From Brachyhypopomus gauderio (taxonomy: Eukaryota; Chordata; Actinopteri; Gymnotiformes; Hypopomidae), in assembly GCF_052324685.1 (NCBI RefSeq), contig NW_027506875.1, forward strand, positions 1 through 64,000: a stretch of DNA of 64,000 nt. The letters are read 5' to 3'. Each line of letters opens with the position of its first letter. The stretch's first letter is position 1. The notes beneath the pieces were generated by a model, which saw only the letters and a program-made list of their open reading frames with translations, was not told the origin of the DNA and searched no databases. The position numbers and the translations under genes are program-made. Below are positions 45,237 through 60,355 of this stretch, one piece after another.

Positions 45237-45748
45237 GGAGTAGGGTCTGGCCGTATATCTCTTGATCGCCAGCTACTGGCGTGGGGCGGTATTACACTGG
45301 AATATAACGGGTGTAGTTACATTCCAGTGTCTACCGTTCGACTTTTAACAAAGGTTACTTGACAGCAGGTCAATTGGACTGACGAATAATTGATAAGGCT
45401 GTAAGGCTGTCTTGTTTTGTACACTGCGTGTGTATGTGTGTGTGTGTGTGTGTGTCTCTGTCTGCATGTTTTTTGTGACTCTTGGTAGTTCGTCTTAAAG
45501 TTCATTTTTGTATCCTGCATGGCCACATTAATGCACTTTATTGTTCATTCTGAATGCTGGCTTTTACTGTTTAATAGGATGTGTTTAACATGTGCTTAAA
45601 TGGTTCCGATCTCTCTACTCCGTTCAGTTTAAAATGTGTAGTATTATTTTTCCTTTTTTTTTTACAAATGATTTATTTTATTCATAAATATATATGAGTG
45701 AAAGCAAGAATGATTTAAACTTGCTATTCCTACACATGGTAATATTAT
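45237..45748. other. Unassigned sequence with a TG microsatellite
   Basis: Between unit C and the Harbinger element. TG run at 45428-45453. A small inverted repeat (TTACACTGGAATATAACGGG / GTGTAGTTACATTCCAGTGT) at 45291-45331 could form a hairpin. No gene seen. Confidence 0.5.
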
Positions 45749-46254
45749 TATAAAATCTCTCTCCGTTGCCGTGTCGCCAGCATCGCGTCGCGTGGGGGCA
45801 TGTCCAACATCACGCTGGCATGCAGCACGTGACAGATATGCAAATCACATTTTTAAAGTAGGACGCAGTATTTATTTATTTTAATCTATTGATGACAGGA
45901 CACACGAGTATAAAGGAGTGCGTGTATAAAACATAGTGTGTGTGTAAAACACATATAGTATATAAACCTAAAATGTTTATGTAATTTTTTTACTTTTTAC
46001 CCCAGACCCGAAGATCAAACAGGAATTTAAAAAATCGTAACCAATAATAGGGTATATGCTAATTTATTGCAGATGTTTTTTAACAAATGAACAGTATTCC
46101 CTCCAAAAATAAACATTTTTGGGAGGGAAACGGTCCTGTATAAATTCTAAACACCCCTGAGATGTGTTATTTCACTATGGAGTTGAGAATGGTTGTGTTG
46201 CTGACTGTGTGCGCTTCACCTTCCCCAGAAACACCATCGCTGCTCTGCATTGAT

Positions 46255-48295
46255 CCATCAGATCATGCAGTCACGTACACAGCATGGGGAGTACCATTAC
46301 CTTGTGCAGGAGATGAGGCTGGGCTACTTTAGACTGGACATTAATTAATTTGACATCCTTCTGTCAAAAGTGGGGTCCAGAACTGCACGAATGGACACCA
46401 ATTAACGCAAGTCTATTTGTCCATCCCAGCTTTTGGCTATTTGCTTAAGGTAAGTGCATTCTACTACAAGAATATATTTTTCCCCTGTATGTAGTCTCAA
46501 TTATTTTCTTATATTTTGTCAACATATATAATTTTGTACAGTGATGTGCAAAAGTAATTTTTAATACCAAAGAAATTACAAAGACAACATGAGAAAACAA
46601 TAATAATAATAAACAGTTTTTAAATGATGATTTTATTTATTCATAACATACTGCAAAAGGTTTTACTTACAAACAGTGAAAGATATGGCACAAAACCTGA
46701 GGATGGATAGAGATGCTTGTAGAGACATTACACCTGGTTCATCACATGCACAGCTCAATCTAAGATGGCCACATTGACCTATGAACCTCACCATGTGACT
46801 AAACTAACAAATCAGAATTAAGTGACAGAGCATTAATGACATTAACAGCGCCACCAGTGGCTGTAAACGGGAATAACCAGAATACAAAATAACAGTCAGA
46901 ACATCAAGTAAAACAAGTATTCACATTAAAACATGCATCTGTAACATTAATCTTTTACAGGTTCCTTGCTACTGGAGACTCTTACCGGACAATAGCTTAC
47001 AGCAGGGGTCTCCAACACGTCGCTCGCGAGCTACCAGTAGCTCGCCACCCCTTTCCGAGTAGCTCGCCAAAGGGCCAATGAATTACATATAAATTTGTAA
47101 ACCTAATTGGTCCCATCGAGAAATCTACTTAAATTCATGTCCAATCAAAATTCACAGTTGTCCCTCCCCTTCTAACACTAAATGATTATTCGCCAATTAT
47201 ACATCAGTTAGTTCACGATCCGACTGGTTGAGAAGTGTTCTAACCCTGCAGATATGTGTGATAACGGCACGGTATTCTCATTCTCTGTATCACTCCGCGG
47301 ACGCGTTGTCAAGTAACGGCATGTAGCTACATATATTCACGATAACACACTCCCTCTCGTGTTCTATTGCTCAATTAGCTGTCAATCAAAAAGTTAGGCT
47401 GCCGTCAATATTGAATAAACCAGGGGTCACTCACGTCACGAGTCGCCACGTCATGTTTTTGCCACTATTATAGATTGTCCGCAGTTACTAGCGGTCTTCC
47501 CGCTTAGCAATTGACACTCGCACACGCAACTTTCGTTCACCAAGCCCCCCCCCCCACTCAACAACTTTTCGGGTAGCCCTCCGCAATAATGGTTACCAAG
47601 CCAGTTTCAAAAAGGTTGGAGACCCCTGGCTTACAGCTACCGTGTTGGTGTCAGTATTGTGGCCAGCATTGTTGCTGAGGTGTCCAGAGCAATCTGGGAC
47701 TCTCTGGTAGATGAGTACATGCTGGTCCCCACCACAGATGATTGGCCAGCAATTGCAGCCGACTTCCTCCATCGCTGGAACTTCCCTAACTACGTGGGAT
47801 CCACATGTGGTGATTCAGGCTCCTGATAACTCTGGATCACTTTTCCACAACTACAAGTGGACCTTTTCTATTGTGCTCCTGGCAGTTGTGGATGCCAAGT
47901 ACTGCTTCCGTGTAGTGGATGTAGGTGGCTACGGGCGAACCAGTGATGGAGGAATTCTGGCCAATTCACCATTTGGTCAGGCTCTGAAAGATGGCAACCT
48001 TGGTCTCCCAGAAGATGCTGTGCTGACCGGTGCTGAGCCCCTTGGACCTCAACCACATGTATTTGTGGGTGATGAAGCCTTTCCTCTGCGGCGGGATCTG
48101 AACCCTTCCCAGGTTCCAACCTCAATAACAAACAAATCATTTTTAATTACAGGTTATCAAGAGCAAGGCTGATTGTTGAGAACACATTTGGTATACTTAC
48201 AGCCCAATGGCGCATGTACCGGCATGTCATTGGCATCAGTCCTGCCAATGCAGACGTGGCCTTCACACTAAAAGCACAAATTACATTTACACAGT
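46255..48295 (+). pseudogene. HARBI1-like transposase remnant
   Basis: An N-terminal piece at about 46265-46450 reads QSRTQHGEYHYLVQEMRLGY, SKVGSR and LAICL with internal stops, then a donor AAGGTAAGT. After an intron, pieces follow at 46965-47002 (FLATGDSYRTIAY), 47637-47805 (VASIVAEVSRAIWDSL) and 47805-48110, which carries the DDE-domain blocks VVDAKYCFRVVDVGGYGRTS and VFVGDEAFPLRRDL. The tail to about 48260 is out of frame (VENTFG and QWRMYR blocks). It is broken by the hAT at 47003-47628, frameshifts near 47790 and 48100, and stop codons. It is not a domesticated gene. Confidence 0.85.
47003..47628. mobile_element. hAT MITE (626 bp), TSD GCTTACAG
   Basis: Ends CAGGGGTCTCCAACACGT and AAAAGGTTGGAGACCCCTG, flanked by GCTTACAG at 46995-47002 and 47629-47636. 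It interrupts the transposase remnant in the codons for TIAYS. Confidence 0.95.
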
Positions 48296-48610
48296 AACAT
48301 AAATTTTCCTTAATGCACTTAATAAAACTACAATGCAATACAAATGTAATACTGTAATATTTTCACTCCCATTACACCCATTTAAAGCACTTAAGGACAT
48401 TAATTATATTTTATATAAGAAAAACTGAACACAATGAAATACATTTAAACTGTTTATTTATTTATTCAACAATAACTTAGTAAGAACAACAATAACTTAG
48501 TAAAAACAACGAACATCCATTAAAACAGGTGAGTTAAACAAACTTTTTTGCAAGGTGCAGGTGACAAGACTGTGAGGGAAATAAGCTTACTGAGAGAGAG
48601 CAAGGGAGTG

Positions 48611-49229
48611 TGATGGAAATGTGATGATTTCCATTTATGTCAGGCTTTCTTAGTATACATTAAACACATTAGATATAGGTGTTAGAGATCTTTTTACATA
48701 TACGTGTGTTAATCATGGCACTGAAGCCATCCTCGTGACTTCAGTAGGCCTCAGATGTGTGTGTGTTCTCTGGCCTCGGCTGAGGCCTAATCTGATGTTC
48801 CTCTGGTGTTCCTAAACTTACCTCGCTGGAAGACACCTAATCATCACTCGGACGGGACCACGGCGACAAAGAGTCTGTCATGCCATCACGTGGATGCTGA
48901 GCATGGAGGGGGCATGCAGGGGGAGAGGCTAAAATGTAGTTGTCAAATCAGTGTTAATTAGGTCATGCATTGTCCAATCACAGTTAGTTAATTACCTCGT
49001 GTTCACCTCGTGGACACCGTGTGTATTGATGATCAAGAGTATAAAAGATGAGAGTTCGCAGTGGGGAATTAGCGCTCTCTGCAACAGACACCTTGTGTGT
49101 GTGTAAATGAGATCTCTGGGTTAATCCATGTTATGTTAAAATAAATCATTGTACTTTATTATCATACCCAACTGCTTCTGACTTTTATTGTGCTCACCAT
49201 TTAAGGGTTTCAGAATTTCTAACACAAAG
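48611..49229 (+). mobile_element. Putative solo LTR with TATA box and poly(A) signal
   Basis: The tract runs from TGATGGAAATGTGATG to AGAATTTCTAACA (TG...CA). It has a TATA-like GTATAAAAGATG near 49040 and an AATAAA at 49141-49146, in the order expected for an LTR read left to right. I could not find a clean duplication (CAAGG on the left, CAAAG on the right), so the limits are approximate. Confidence 0.5.
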
Positions 49230-49289
49230 ATTTTAATACTAATAAAAACTAATACTAATAATTTAATACTAATAAAAAACTAACAAAAA

Positions 49290-51888
<2,599 letters not shown>

Positions 51889-52126
51889 TTTGCAATCGGA
51901 ACAAATAATTAGTAGGAACCAGTCAGAGGTGCGGTTTTGGAGGAGGGTGCACACATGCTTTCTGATTGGTAGTCGCCGCCGCGCATCACTGCTCATTTGC
52001 ATAGAGTTGAGCCGAGCTGAACTTGTTCGCGTCGCTGGGTGTCGCTCACTCTCAATGAAAATGAATGACTTCCGGTCGCTGTGTCGCTCTCGTCGCTTTC
52101 GGTGTGAACGCACAGTTACACTTAAA

Positions 52127-52560
52127 ACACACATCCTCCATTTGAAACACTGTGTGCCGTTTAAACATGCTCTTAAAACAGACATCCTCCATTTGAACAG
52201 TGTGTGCAGCAGTAGTGAACCGTAAACCATTAAACAGCTTTAGCCATGCAATGAACAATAACATGTGTACTAGATAACCTCTTAAGCAAAATAAGGTTCA
52301 CAGCTCCGTGTTCTTCGTTCCTAGCTGGCGTTAGCGTACCACCGCTAGCTAGTTTCGATTCATTCCTTTGATGCCCCTGTGTACTGCAGTTAGTTTTAAA
52401 ATCACACGTGTTCCTGCTGTTCACCTCAATAACATCACTGCCACTGATGACCAATCAGCTGGAGAAGGGGAGAACAAATTTGAATAACTGGGAATATATA
52501 TTTACCTTTTTAAGTAATTAACAGTCAGGGTGATTTACAGTGATGAATGGTGGTTCTGAT
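52127..52560. other. Unassigned sequence between Harbinger and an L2 fragment
   Basis: Two copies of ACATCCTCCATTTGAA-type sequence occur at 52131-52148 and 52181-52199. No gene or clean element ends are seen. Confidence 0.5.
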
Positions 52561-53770
52561 TAAATTACCAGCGCAGTAATTTTGTATTTGCTTGGACTTG
52601 GTCTGTGTCACCAATCAATTCTCTAATTCCACTAGAGTGTAGCAGTAACAATTTTATGAAATTCTTTAATGATAAGATTGATAAAATTAGGGAAAAAATT
52701 TGTAGTGCTATCTCAGAGCCTGTCAACATGCCAATGCACCTTGACAGCTGTCTGGTCAGCTCTGATGCCCTGTTAGAGTCCTTCTCCCCAATTGGTTGTG
52801 AGGAGCTTATTTCACTGGTGAAATCTGCTAAACCCTCCACATGCATACTAGATGCTGTACCAACCCATCTACTTAAAGAATTACTGCATAGCAATGTAGA
52901 ACTGTTGCTTACTATAATTAACTATTCTCTGGGCCTGGGCTACGTTCCCAGTTCATTTAAACTTGCAGTCATCAAGCCGCTAATTAAAAAACCTGGTCTT
53001 AACCCCCGGGAACTGTCCAACTATAGGCCAATTTCTAATCTGTCATTCATATCAAGTAGTTTCTTCACAACTGTCTTTCTTCTTACAGACAGAACATGTC
53101 AGAGTTATTTCAGTCTGGATTTAGAGCTCATCACAGCACTGAAACGGCACTGACTAAAGTACTGAATAATCTCTTAAAATCCTCTGATAAAGGACACATT
53201 TCTTTTCTCATGCTGCTAGACCTCAGTGCTGCTTTTGACACCATTGATCATAATATTCTACTTAATAGGCTGGAGACACTCATTGGCATAAGAGGTCAAG
53301 CACTTTCCTGGTTCAGATCCTACCTGACAGATCATTAACAATTTGTACTAGTAAATAACGAATGCTCAGAGCATTCTAAGGTAAAGTATGGTGTCCCACA
53401 AGGATCTGTACTGGGCCCCATATTATTCTGATTATCTATGCTACCACTGGGCACCATCATTCGTAGGCATGGTATTAGCTTCCATTGCTATGCAGATGAT
53501 ACTCAGTTGTATGTATCTTCTCATCCAGATGATATCACTACAACCCTCAAGATTGAGAACTGCGTCCAGGACATTAAAAACTGGATGGCGTCTAATTTTC
53601 TTCAACTAAATTCTGACAAGACTGAGGTGCTGATTCTTGGGCCTAAAGCTGCTAGAAGCAGTTAGGCTGATATTCCCCTTAACCTAGATGGTTTTTCAGT
53701 AACACCTAAATCTATTGCAAAAAGTTTAGGTGTATTATCATTATTGATTCAGATCTTTCATTTGACGGTG
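52560..53770 (+). pseudogene. L2-type LINE ORF2 fragment, broken
   Basis: The reverse transcriptase portion is readable: [45 protein letters not shown], a frameshift near 53090, [34 protein letters not shown], a stop near 53337, another frame change near 53390-53440, then [17 protein letters not shown] and LNSDKTEVLILGPKA. It ends near 53770, before the C-terminal domain. It lacks the endonuclease and the 3' end. It lies in opposite orientation to the complete LINE to its right and is clearly older. Confidence 0.92.
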
Positions 53771-54236
53771 TAACGGAGCTCTCGTCCGTTCCATGTAGCA
53801 AAACATTATAATGAACCACGAGACAACCTCAGTTTTAAAGACTCTTTTATTGAAACCCACAGGACTGCATTTGGACCTGGTCAGAACACAGGAAGAGAAT
53901 AAACAGTTGTGATTATCTGGCACTATTCAGGGTGGCCAACTGATAGTGTAGAATATTACAACAATTCCATGCATTTTTAACAGTTTATTGTGTGTTTTGA
54001 AGTCGTGCAACTTACCTGTTTGTCCCAGCATGTTCATAGCCTCTTGCAGGTCAAAGGACCTGAGCCCAGGGGTTTGTAGTCTGAGGTTGTTACAGGTGGA
54101 ACGTTCCATCTCGGAAGTTTGAGCCGGGGGAGAGGACCTGCTTTGAGGGTTCTAGTTCTAAAAGGTTATTGCAGCATGAATGTTTTATTATAAAATGTTT
54201 TATATGCATATTAAAATATTGCTTATATAATAAAAT
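53771..54236. other. Unassigned sequence
   Basis: Between the two LINEs. Starts ACGGTGTAACGGAGCTCTCG, contains TTTTATTGAAACCCACAGG and a GTTACAGGTGGAACG stretch. It may be part of another mobile element. No coding frame. Confidence 0.4.
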
Positions 54237-54927
54237 CAATCAATCAATCAATCAAATTTTATTTATATAGCGCTTTTTACAACAGTTGTTGTCACAAAGC
54301 AGCTTTACAAGTGCCGAGTCCTAGCCCCCAGTGAGCAAGCCAAGGGCGACAGTGGCAAGGAAAAACTCCCTAGTTTTTTGCATGAGGAAGAAACCTTGAG
54401 AGGAACCAAGACTCAGGGGGGGAACCCATCCTCCTCTGGCCGACACCGGTCACCATGACAACAACAACAACAATTTAGACAGAAAGAAGAGAAAGAAAAT
54501 GAAAAATATGTAATAATGTCCATCATGATGTATGCATCCGGTTAGGCAGGAGGTGGCTGGCTCAGGATGGATCGCTGGTCTCCTCATCTCATTATTCCTC
54601 AAACAGGCGGGCAGCCATGTGGAGAAATGAAACAGGGAAAATTAGCTCTGTATGAGGACATATACAGGACAGGTAAAATTATAAACATTTCCGGAGTGTG
54701 GCAGCAACTCCGGCATTTAGTTAAATTATTACAGCCTAGCTAAAAAGGCAGAACCAGAAGGTAACATAGGCTTGGGGGTATTCTGAGACAATGGCATCCG
54801 TCCACTGCACTGTCAACAAACTTGAGTGACCACGAGCAGTGACAGGACGACAGCACCAGCGCCCCAGTCTACCATAAAACCCTTTGTCTATGAACCCCTG
54901 GATCTGTACTTTTATCTAAGGGGGATA

Positions 54928-57891
54928 TTAATTATCAAACGCTAAACTAAATAAGTTGGTTTTCAACCTAGACTTAAAGATTGTGACTGTGTCTGAGTCC
55001 CGGACGCATTTAGGAAGATTATTCCAAAGCTGGGGGGCCTTACAAGAAAAGGCTCTTCCCCCTGCTGTTACCTTATTAATTTTTGGAACTAATAAAAGAC
55101 CAGCACCCTGTGATCTTAGTGGGCGTGGGGGTTCGTAATAGGAAATAAGTTCCTGAAGGTACTCAGGAGCAAGCCCGTGCAATGCTTTATAAGTTAATAA
55201 AAGAATTTTAAAGTCAATACGGAATTTAACTGGGAGCCAATGCAGGGCTGATAGGACTGGACTGATATGCTGAAATTTTCTAGTTCTGGTCAGAACCCTG
55301 GCTGCGGCATTTTGAACTATTTGAAGTTTATTTAGATTCCTATTTGAACATCCTGACAGTAGTGCATTGCAGTAGTCTAATCTAGAGCTAACAAAGGCGT
55401 GCACCAATTTTTCTGCATCATCCTGTGATAATGCATTTCTTAATTTAGCAATGTTACGGAGATGTAGAAAAGCTATCCTAGTAGTATTATCTATGTATTT
55501 ATCAAATGATAGGTCAGAGTCGAGTATGACGCCTAGGTTTTTGGCTACTGTGCCAGGTGTAATGGGGTAGCCTGCGAGATTAAGCATTAGATCTGGAATT
55601 TTCTGTTTTGAGGCCTTAGGGCCCAGAAGAAGAACTTCTGTTTTGTCCTCATTAAGTTGGAGGAAGTTTAGAGACATCCAGCATTTAATATCTTTTACAC
55701 AGGCCTCAATTTTTCTTAAACTGAGTTTGTCATCAGGTTTGGCTGATATGTAAAGTTGAGTGTCATCTGCATAGCAGTGAAAATTGACACCATGTTTGTT
55801 TATAACTGTGCCCAATGGTAGCATATATAATGTAAATAATAGTGGTCCTAGAATGGAGCCTTGCGGGATCCCATATTTAACTTTTGTACGTTTGGATGGA
55901 ATATTATTGAGCTCTACAAACTGATAGCGATTTGTTAAGTAAGAATGAAACCATGAAAGGGCTGTGCCAGAGACTCCAACCCAGCGTTCTAACCTTTCTA
56001 GCAAGATCCTATGATCAATTGTGTCGAAAGCTGCACTAAGATCAAGAAGCACTAACAGCGATACATAACCTTGATCTGAAGCAAGGAGGAGGTCATTTGT
56101 TACTTTAACTAATGCTGTTTCAGTACTGTGATGGGGCCTAAAACCAGATTGGAACTTTTCAAATATGTGATGCCTATGCAGATATAGGCATAATTGCTGG
56201 GCAACAGCTTTTTCTATGATCTTAGATATAAATGATGTGTTTGAAATGGGTCTATAATTAGATAGTACAGTAGGATCAAGATTTGGTTTCTTAATCAGAG
56301 GTTTAATAACTGCTAATTTACATGATTTGGGCATGTGACCTATTGTAATGGATGAGTTAACTATAGTTAGAAGAGGTTCAGTTACCGCTGGTAATACCTC
56401 TTTTAATAACTTTGATGGAACCGAGTCTAGTGTGCAGGTAGCACAATTTAAGGAAGAAATTATTTTCTCTAATTCTGATTGTGGGAGTGGATGAAAAGCA
56501 TCAAGTTTTTCTCCCAGTATGCGATTTAAATCGATGTCAACCAAACCAGATGACATACCAGTTGTATTACTAATAAAAGGTTTTATATTTTGTCTGATAT
56601 TCTCTATTTTATTATCAAAAAAATCTATAAATACATTACTAGTGAGGTTTACTGGAATCTGAGGTTCTGCGCCTGCTTGATTTTTTGTAAGTTTGGAAAT
56701 AGCATTAAAAAGAAATCTAGGATTGTTTTTATTTTTCTCTATCAGTGAGGCTAGGTATGCTGAGCGTGCTTTAGCGAGTGCCCGTTTGTAGTCAATGATG
56801 CTATCCTTCCAGGCACAGTAGAATACTTCCAACTTAGTAGATCGCCATTTACGCTCTAATTTACGTGCTATTTGTTTTAAGTTTCTAGTTTGGTCAGTGT
56901 ACCACGGAGCGAGTTTTTTAGATCTAGTCTTTTTATATTTGAGTGGAGCTACTATATCTAGAGCTGATCTGCAGGTATTCTCTATGCAGTTGGTTAGACT
57001 GTCTAACTCTCCTGGATAGGATGGCGAGTGGGCTAGAGCAGTTAAATCAGGGAGGGCTTCAATAAACTGTGTTGATGTTAATGAATTTATCGAGCGCTTC
57101 ATACACTGCCGAGGAGACGGGCGGGTATTTATGTTAAGATGAATCTCAAATTTGACTAAATAGTGATCAGAGATAGCTACGGTTTGCGGGAGTATATTTA
57201 TATTATCTACGTCAATACCCAACGTTAAGATTAAATCTAGGGTATGATTTTGATAGTGTGTGGGTCCTACAACGTTTTGTGTAATGCCAACAGAGTTCAA
57301 TATAGAAGTAAAAGCCCTTGTCAGTGGATCCTCCGCATTATCAAAATGTATGTTAAAGTCTCCTACCATTATTATTTTGTCACTACTAACTGCTAAATTT
57401 GCTGTAAAATCTGTGAAATCTTTTAAGAAATCTGAGTAAGGCCCTGGTGGTCTATATACATTTGTTAGGGAAAATGAACTTTTATTTTCAGATGGACTAG
57501 TTACATTAATAGACAGCATCTCAAATGAATTAAAGATATCCAAGTATTTCTGATGAATTTCTAAACAATCACGATATATTATACATATTCCTCCTCCTCT
57601 GCCTGACAATCTAGGTTTATGTATATAACTATATCCCACAGGAGTGGCTTCGTTTAGAGATAAATAGTCACCAGATTGAATCCACGTTTCAGTTAGACAT
57701 AAAATATCAATTTTCTGGTCAGTTATAAGTTCATTCATAAAAACTGCTTTAGAGTTGAGTGATCGAATATTAATTAATCCAATTTTCAGATCGGTCATAT
57801 AGGTAATAATTGGATGTGAAGTTTGAATATTAGTTAAAAACTTAGGACAGACTATTTTCTTATGATTTAATTTAACCCGGGGCACAGACAC
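54928..57891 (-). CDS. L2/Maui LINE ORF2: endonuclease and reverse transcriptase (987 codons)
   Basis: Open throughout. The N-terminal APE-type endonuclease has [18 protein letters not shown] (catalytic Glu), [10 protein letters not shown] (Asp/Asn) and AISDHYLV (Asp-His). The reverse transcriptase has [62 protein letters not shown] and [10 protein letters not shown] (the YADD catalytic box). The C-terminal part has the [11 protein letters not shown] and [11 protein letters not shown] blocks and LRSQGAGLL. The enzyme nicks the target and copies its own RNA in place. Length is normal for the family and no inactivating change is seen. The first residues are uncertain; the true start may be the later Met at [13 protein letters not shown]. 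Confidence 0.96.
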   Translation of the reverse strand: MSVPRVKLNHKKIVCPKFLTNIQTSHPIITYMTDLKIGLINIRSLNSKAVFMNELITDQKIDILCLTETWIQSGDYLSLNEATPVGYSYIHKPRLSGRGGGICIIYRDCLEIHQKYLDIFNSFEMLSINVTSPSENKSSFSLTNVYRPPGPYSDFLKDFTDFTANLAVSSDKIIMVGDFNIHFDNAEDPLTRAFTSILNSVGITQNVVGPTHYQNHTLDLILTLGIDVDNINILPQTVAISDHYLVKFEIHLNINTRPSPRQCMKRSINSLTSTQFIEALPDLTALAHSPSYPGELDSLTNCIENTCRSALDIVAPLKYKKTRSKKLAPWYTDQTRNLKQIARKLERKWRSTKLEVFYCAWKDSIIDYKRALAKARSAYLASLIEKNKNNPRFLFNAISKLTKNQAGAEPQIPVNLTSNVFIDFFDNKIENIRQNIKPFISNTTGMSSGLVDIDLNRILGEKLDAFHPLPQSELEKIISSLNCATCTLDSVPSKLLKEVLPAVTEPLLTIVNSSITIGHMPKSCKLAVIKPLIKKPNLDPTVLSNYRPISNTSFISKIIEKAVAQQLCLYLHRHHIFEKFQSGFRPHHSTETALVKVTNDLLLASDQGYVSLLVLLDLSAAFDTIDHRILLERLERWVGVSGTALSWFHSYLTNRYQFVELNNIPSKRTKVKYGIPQGSILGPLLFTLYMLPLGTVINKHGVNFHCYADDTQLYISAKPDDKLSLRKIEACVKDIKCWMSLNFLQLNEDKTEVLLLGPKASKQKIPDLMLNLAGYPITPGTVAKNLGVILDSDLSFDKYIDNTTRIAFLHLRNIAKLRNALSQDDAEKLVHAFVSSRLDYCNALLSGCSNRNLNKLQIVQNAAARVLTRTRKFQHISPVLSALHWLPVKFRIDFKILLLTYKALHGLAPEYLQELISYYEPPRPLRSQGAGLLLVPKINKVTAGGRAFSCKAPQLWNNLPKCVRDSDTVTIFKSRLKTNLFSLAFDN

Positions 57892-57987
57892 AGTCTCAAT
57901 CCTATGGGATCTTGGTGACGCCTCTAAGCAGCTCGCAGACAGACGGTTTAGCCCGTTAGTCTGCGGCCTGGTCGCGACTCTGGTTAG

Positions 57988-58902
57988 TCAGCAGCTCCTA
58001 GTACTACACTGCCCACTAACTAAAAGACTACGGGCTATGCTGCAAGATAACAGGGCAGCGCCATCCCGGGTGGGGTGGACACCGTCCCTGCCTAAAAGAC
58101 CAGGCTTGCCCTCGAAATCTTTCCAATTATCAATAAAGCCCACTTGATTTTCGGAGCACCACTTGGACATCCAGCGGTTTAGCGACGTGAGCCTGCTGTA
58201 CTGCTCATCACCGCGCCGCATTGGGATGGGGCCAGAGCAGATTACGGCATCGGACATCGTCTGGGCTAATTTAACCACCTCTTTAACATTAGCCTTAGTC
58301 ACCTCTGACTGCCGCAGACGTATATCGTTGGCCCCTACATGTATAACTATCCTAGAGAATCGTTTATGGGCTAACAGTCTAAGGTTGCCACTAATGTCCG
58401 GCGCTCTGGCTCCCGGTAAACAGCTGACTGTAACCGCTGGTGCCCCTACAGGAATAGCGACTTTCACGTGTCGGACTATAGAGTCTCCTATGACCAGAGT
58501 CTCCTCAGCGGGTGTAACACTGAGCGGGGCAAACCTGTTGGACACGTGAACCGGGGAGTGGTGCTCTGGTGGGCTAGCGCTGGCGTTAGCGGTAGCTGCA
58601 GCCCTCGCTCTCCGACTACGCCGCCGAGACGTCACCCATTCGCCCCGCTGTGAGGGCTCTATCGCCGGAGTCGCGGAGGCGCTAGTTCTCCCTGGCGCGT
58701 CCACACCTACTACAGACCCTGTCCCTGTCTCTCTATCCCTCAATAATGAGTGGACGCGGCGCTCTAAACTTTCCACTTTCGCCACAAGAGAAGTAACTAA
58801 CTGGCACCTCTCACAAATACTATCACTATTACTATCAGTGGCGAAAGGGTCTAGACTAAACATGCCACACTCCGAACAAGGAAACAAACCAACACCAGCC
58901 AT
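57988..58902 (-). CDS. L2/Maui LINE ORF1: zinc-binding and SGNH esterase domains (304 aa)
   Basis: I chose the Met at 58902 (MAGVGLFPCSECGMF) over one 14 codons upstream because the conserved Cys cluster starts there. The N-terminus has CSEC ... CERC, a likely zinc-binding or PHD-like motif, followed by a short coiled coil (VAKVESLERRVHSLLRDRE). The C-terminal half is an SGNH-type esterase: VIGDSIVRH (Ser), PGARAPDI (Gly), IHVGANDIR (Asn) and GRDGVHPTRDG (Asp/His). Such ORF1 proteins are known from CR1/L2 elements. The frame is open; ORF2 follows after about 96 bp. Confidence 0.93.
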   Translation of the reverse strand: MAGVGLFPCSECGMFSLDPFATDSNSDSICERCQLVTSLVAKVESLERRVHSLLRDRETGTGSVVGVDAPGRTSASATPAIEPSQRGEWVTSRRRSRRARAAATANASASPPEHHSPVHVSNRFAPLSVTPAEETLVIGDSIVRHVKVAIPVGAPAVTVSCLPGARAPDISGNLRLLAHKRFSRIVIHVGANDIRLRQSEVTKANVKEVVKLAQTMSDAVICSGPIPMRRGDEQYSRLTSLNRWMSKWCSENQVGFIDNWKDFEGKPGLLGRDGVHPTRDGAALLSCSIARSLLVSGQCSTRSC

Positions 58903-59030
58903 GAATAAATCAAAACACTTACCGTGTCTAGCCGATTTATACAAACTTACGCTAGCTGATTTTTAGAAGCAGAAAGTTGATCAGCGGCCGGAATATTCAG
59001 CTGCCCGTCTTGACGGTGGAAGTACTATCT

Positions 59031-60004
59031 GTAAAAAATTATTGTTCGAATGAAAGGTCATGGAAAGGTTTGATTTAAGATAAAATAGAAGGTAATCAGC
59101 CCCGTCGACAGGGGGGGACAACCGGGTCTGTTGTCCCGGGCCCCAGGGCCAGGGGGGCCCATCAAAGAGCTCAGCAATTTATTTTTTATTTAAAGTCTAT
59201 AATTTTAAATATAATCTTGAAATCTTTCATTAATATAAAATTCTGTACTCAAAATAAGCTCAATGGCTAAAATATATATGTTTTTTACCTATCTGCAAAA
59301 ACATACCTATTAAGTGCATACACCCCTGCCTCCCACTGAAAAATGGTTTGATCCAGCACCGACTGTAGCCGGCTGGTACCTGCCCAACAGCGGGAAATGT
59401 GGTGGATAATTAAAGTAAATACAGAAATCTGGAGCGCAGAAAAGAAAGGTAAAACATTTACCTGACGAATTTTAATGTTGCATTGTGTTCCAGGTTTGAA
59501 AAGTGCTGGAATATAGGCTAAAGTACTTGAAATCGCTTGAAATTGTAACTACTTAGTTTCACAACAAATATCTGTCTGACTGAACAGTTCTCTTGTATTA
59601 CGTTAACAAATACGAGCCTCTTGTAATTCCAGGACGAAACACGAGAGAACGTGAAAATGTTAAGATTGGACGTTTTGAAAATAAACCACCATTAAATAAT
59701 GTCATAAAAAGTGAATTATTTTGAATCATTTCGACTATATGTATAAATATTTAACTTGATTAAGTTTAACGTGCTGGGAAATATTGAAATGGACCTTGAA
59801 AGTGATGTACAAGTGCTTTAATTCCACCTTGTATAGGTGTATGAAACCTGCAAACATGACTTTGTTCATTGCGCTGAGGCACGGCGCGCGTGAAGTTACA
59901 AAATTCGAGAGGTGCACGACCTCGCGAATCGACAGCGTGTGAGGCCCTCGCGCACGGGTGGTGCCACTGCGATTACGTAATTTTCGCCGCCCGAACCCTC
60001 ACCT
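59031..60004. other. Mosaic of repeat fragments
   Basis: 59112-59160 is a GC-rich GGGGGGGACAACCGGG/GGGCCCCAGGGCC stretch typical of a DNA-element end. 59455-59990 matches, in reverse complement, the interior of the nested hAT at 33820-35684 (for example TATAGGTGTATGAAACCTGC and CTCTTGTATTACGTTAACAA). No complete termini were found and no gene. Confidence 0.5.
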
Positions 60005-60011
60005 GCGGGCG

Positions 60012-60303
60012 TGCCGGTCAGTGGTGGAAGCCAAGACCAAATGTTTGTTAAAGGCAGAACTCTGATAGAAGAGGGAGAGAGCTGACTGGAAAGGCAGACG
60101 AGTGAGAGCCGGGTTGCTATGTGTGGATGGAGGAGATAAGTTTATGTTAACTTGTTTTTTTTTGTTTTGATTTTTGTGCATTCTTTATTACTGTTTGTGG
60201 AATCCACGGCACTCTACACGGTGGACTAAATAAATATGGTATGGTGGAACTTCCGGTGCTGTTTTTTCAGTTTTTGCAAACGCCGTTCGGCTATCCTACA
60301 ACA
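60012..60303 (+). repeat. 5' LTR region of a Ty3/Gypsy element, with PBS
   Basis: The tract ends CGGCTATCCTACAACA and is followed after two bases by TTGGTGTCAGAAGTGG (60306-60321), which looks like a tRNA primer-binding site. AATAAA (60229-60234) gives a poly(A) signal. The left limit (about 60012) is a guess because upstream repeats merge into it. Confidence 0.55.
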
Positions 60304-60355
60304 TCTTGGTGTCAGAAGTGGTCCAGGCCTCAGCTGAGAAAAGCAGGAAGATAAT

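Larger units (their letters stand above)
54237..59030 (-). mobile_element. L2/Maui-type LINE, apparently full length
   Basis: Read on the minus strand: 5' region (about 59030-58903), ORF1 (58902-57988), ORF2 (57891-54928), 3' UTR (54927-54260) and a terminal ATTG/GATT simple repeat (54236-54257 in reverse). Both frames are open. The order, the esterase-type ORF1 and the APE endonuclease plus reverse transcriptase ORF2 identify the CR1/L2 group. The precise 5' end is not fixed. Confidence 0.93.

Noticed and set aside
47711..48172. Domesticated HARBI1-type host gene
   Set aside because: Frame shifts within the fragment, stops upstream and a hAT insertion in the coding region show a dead transposase.
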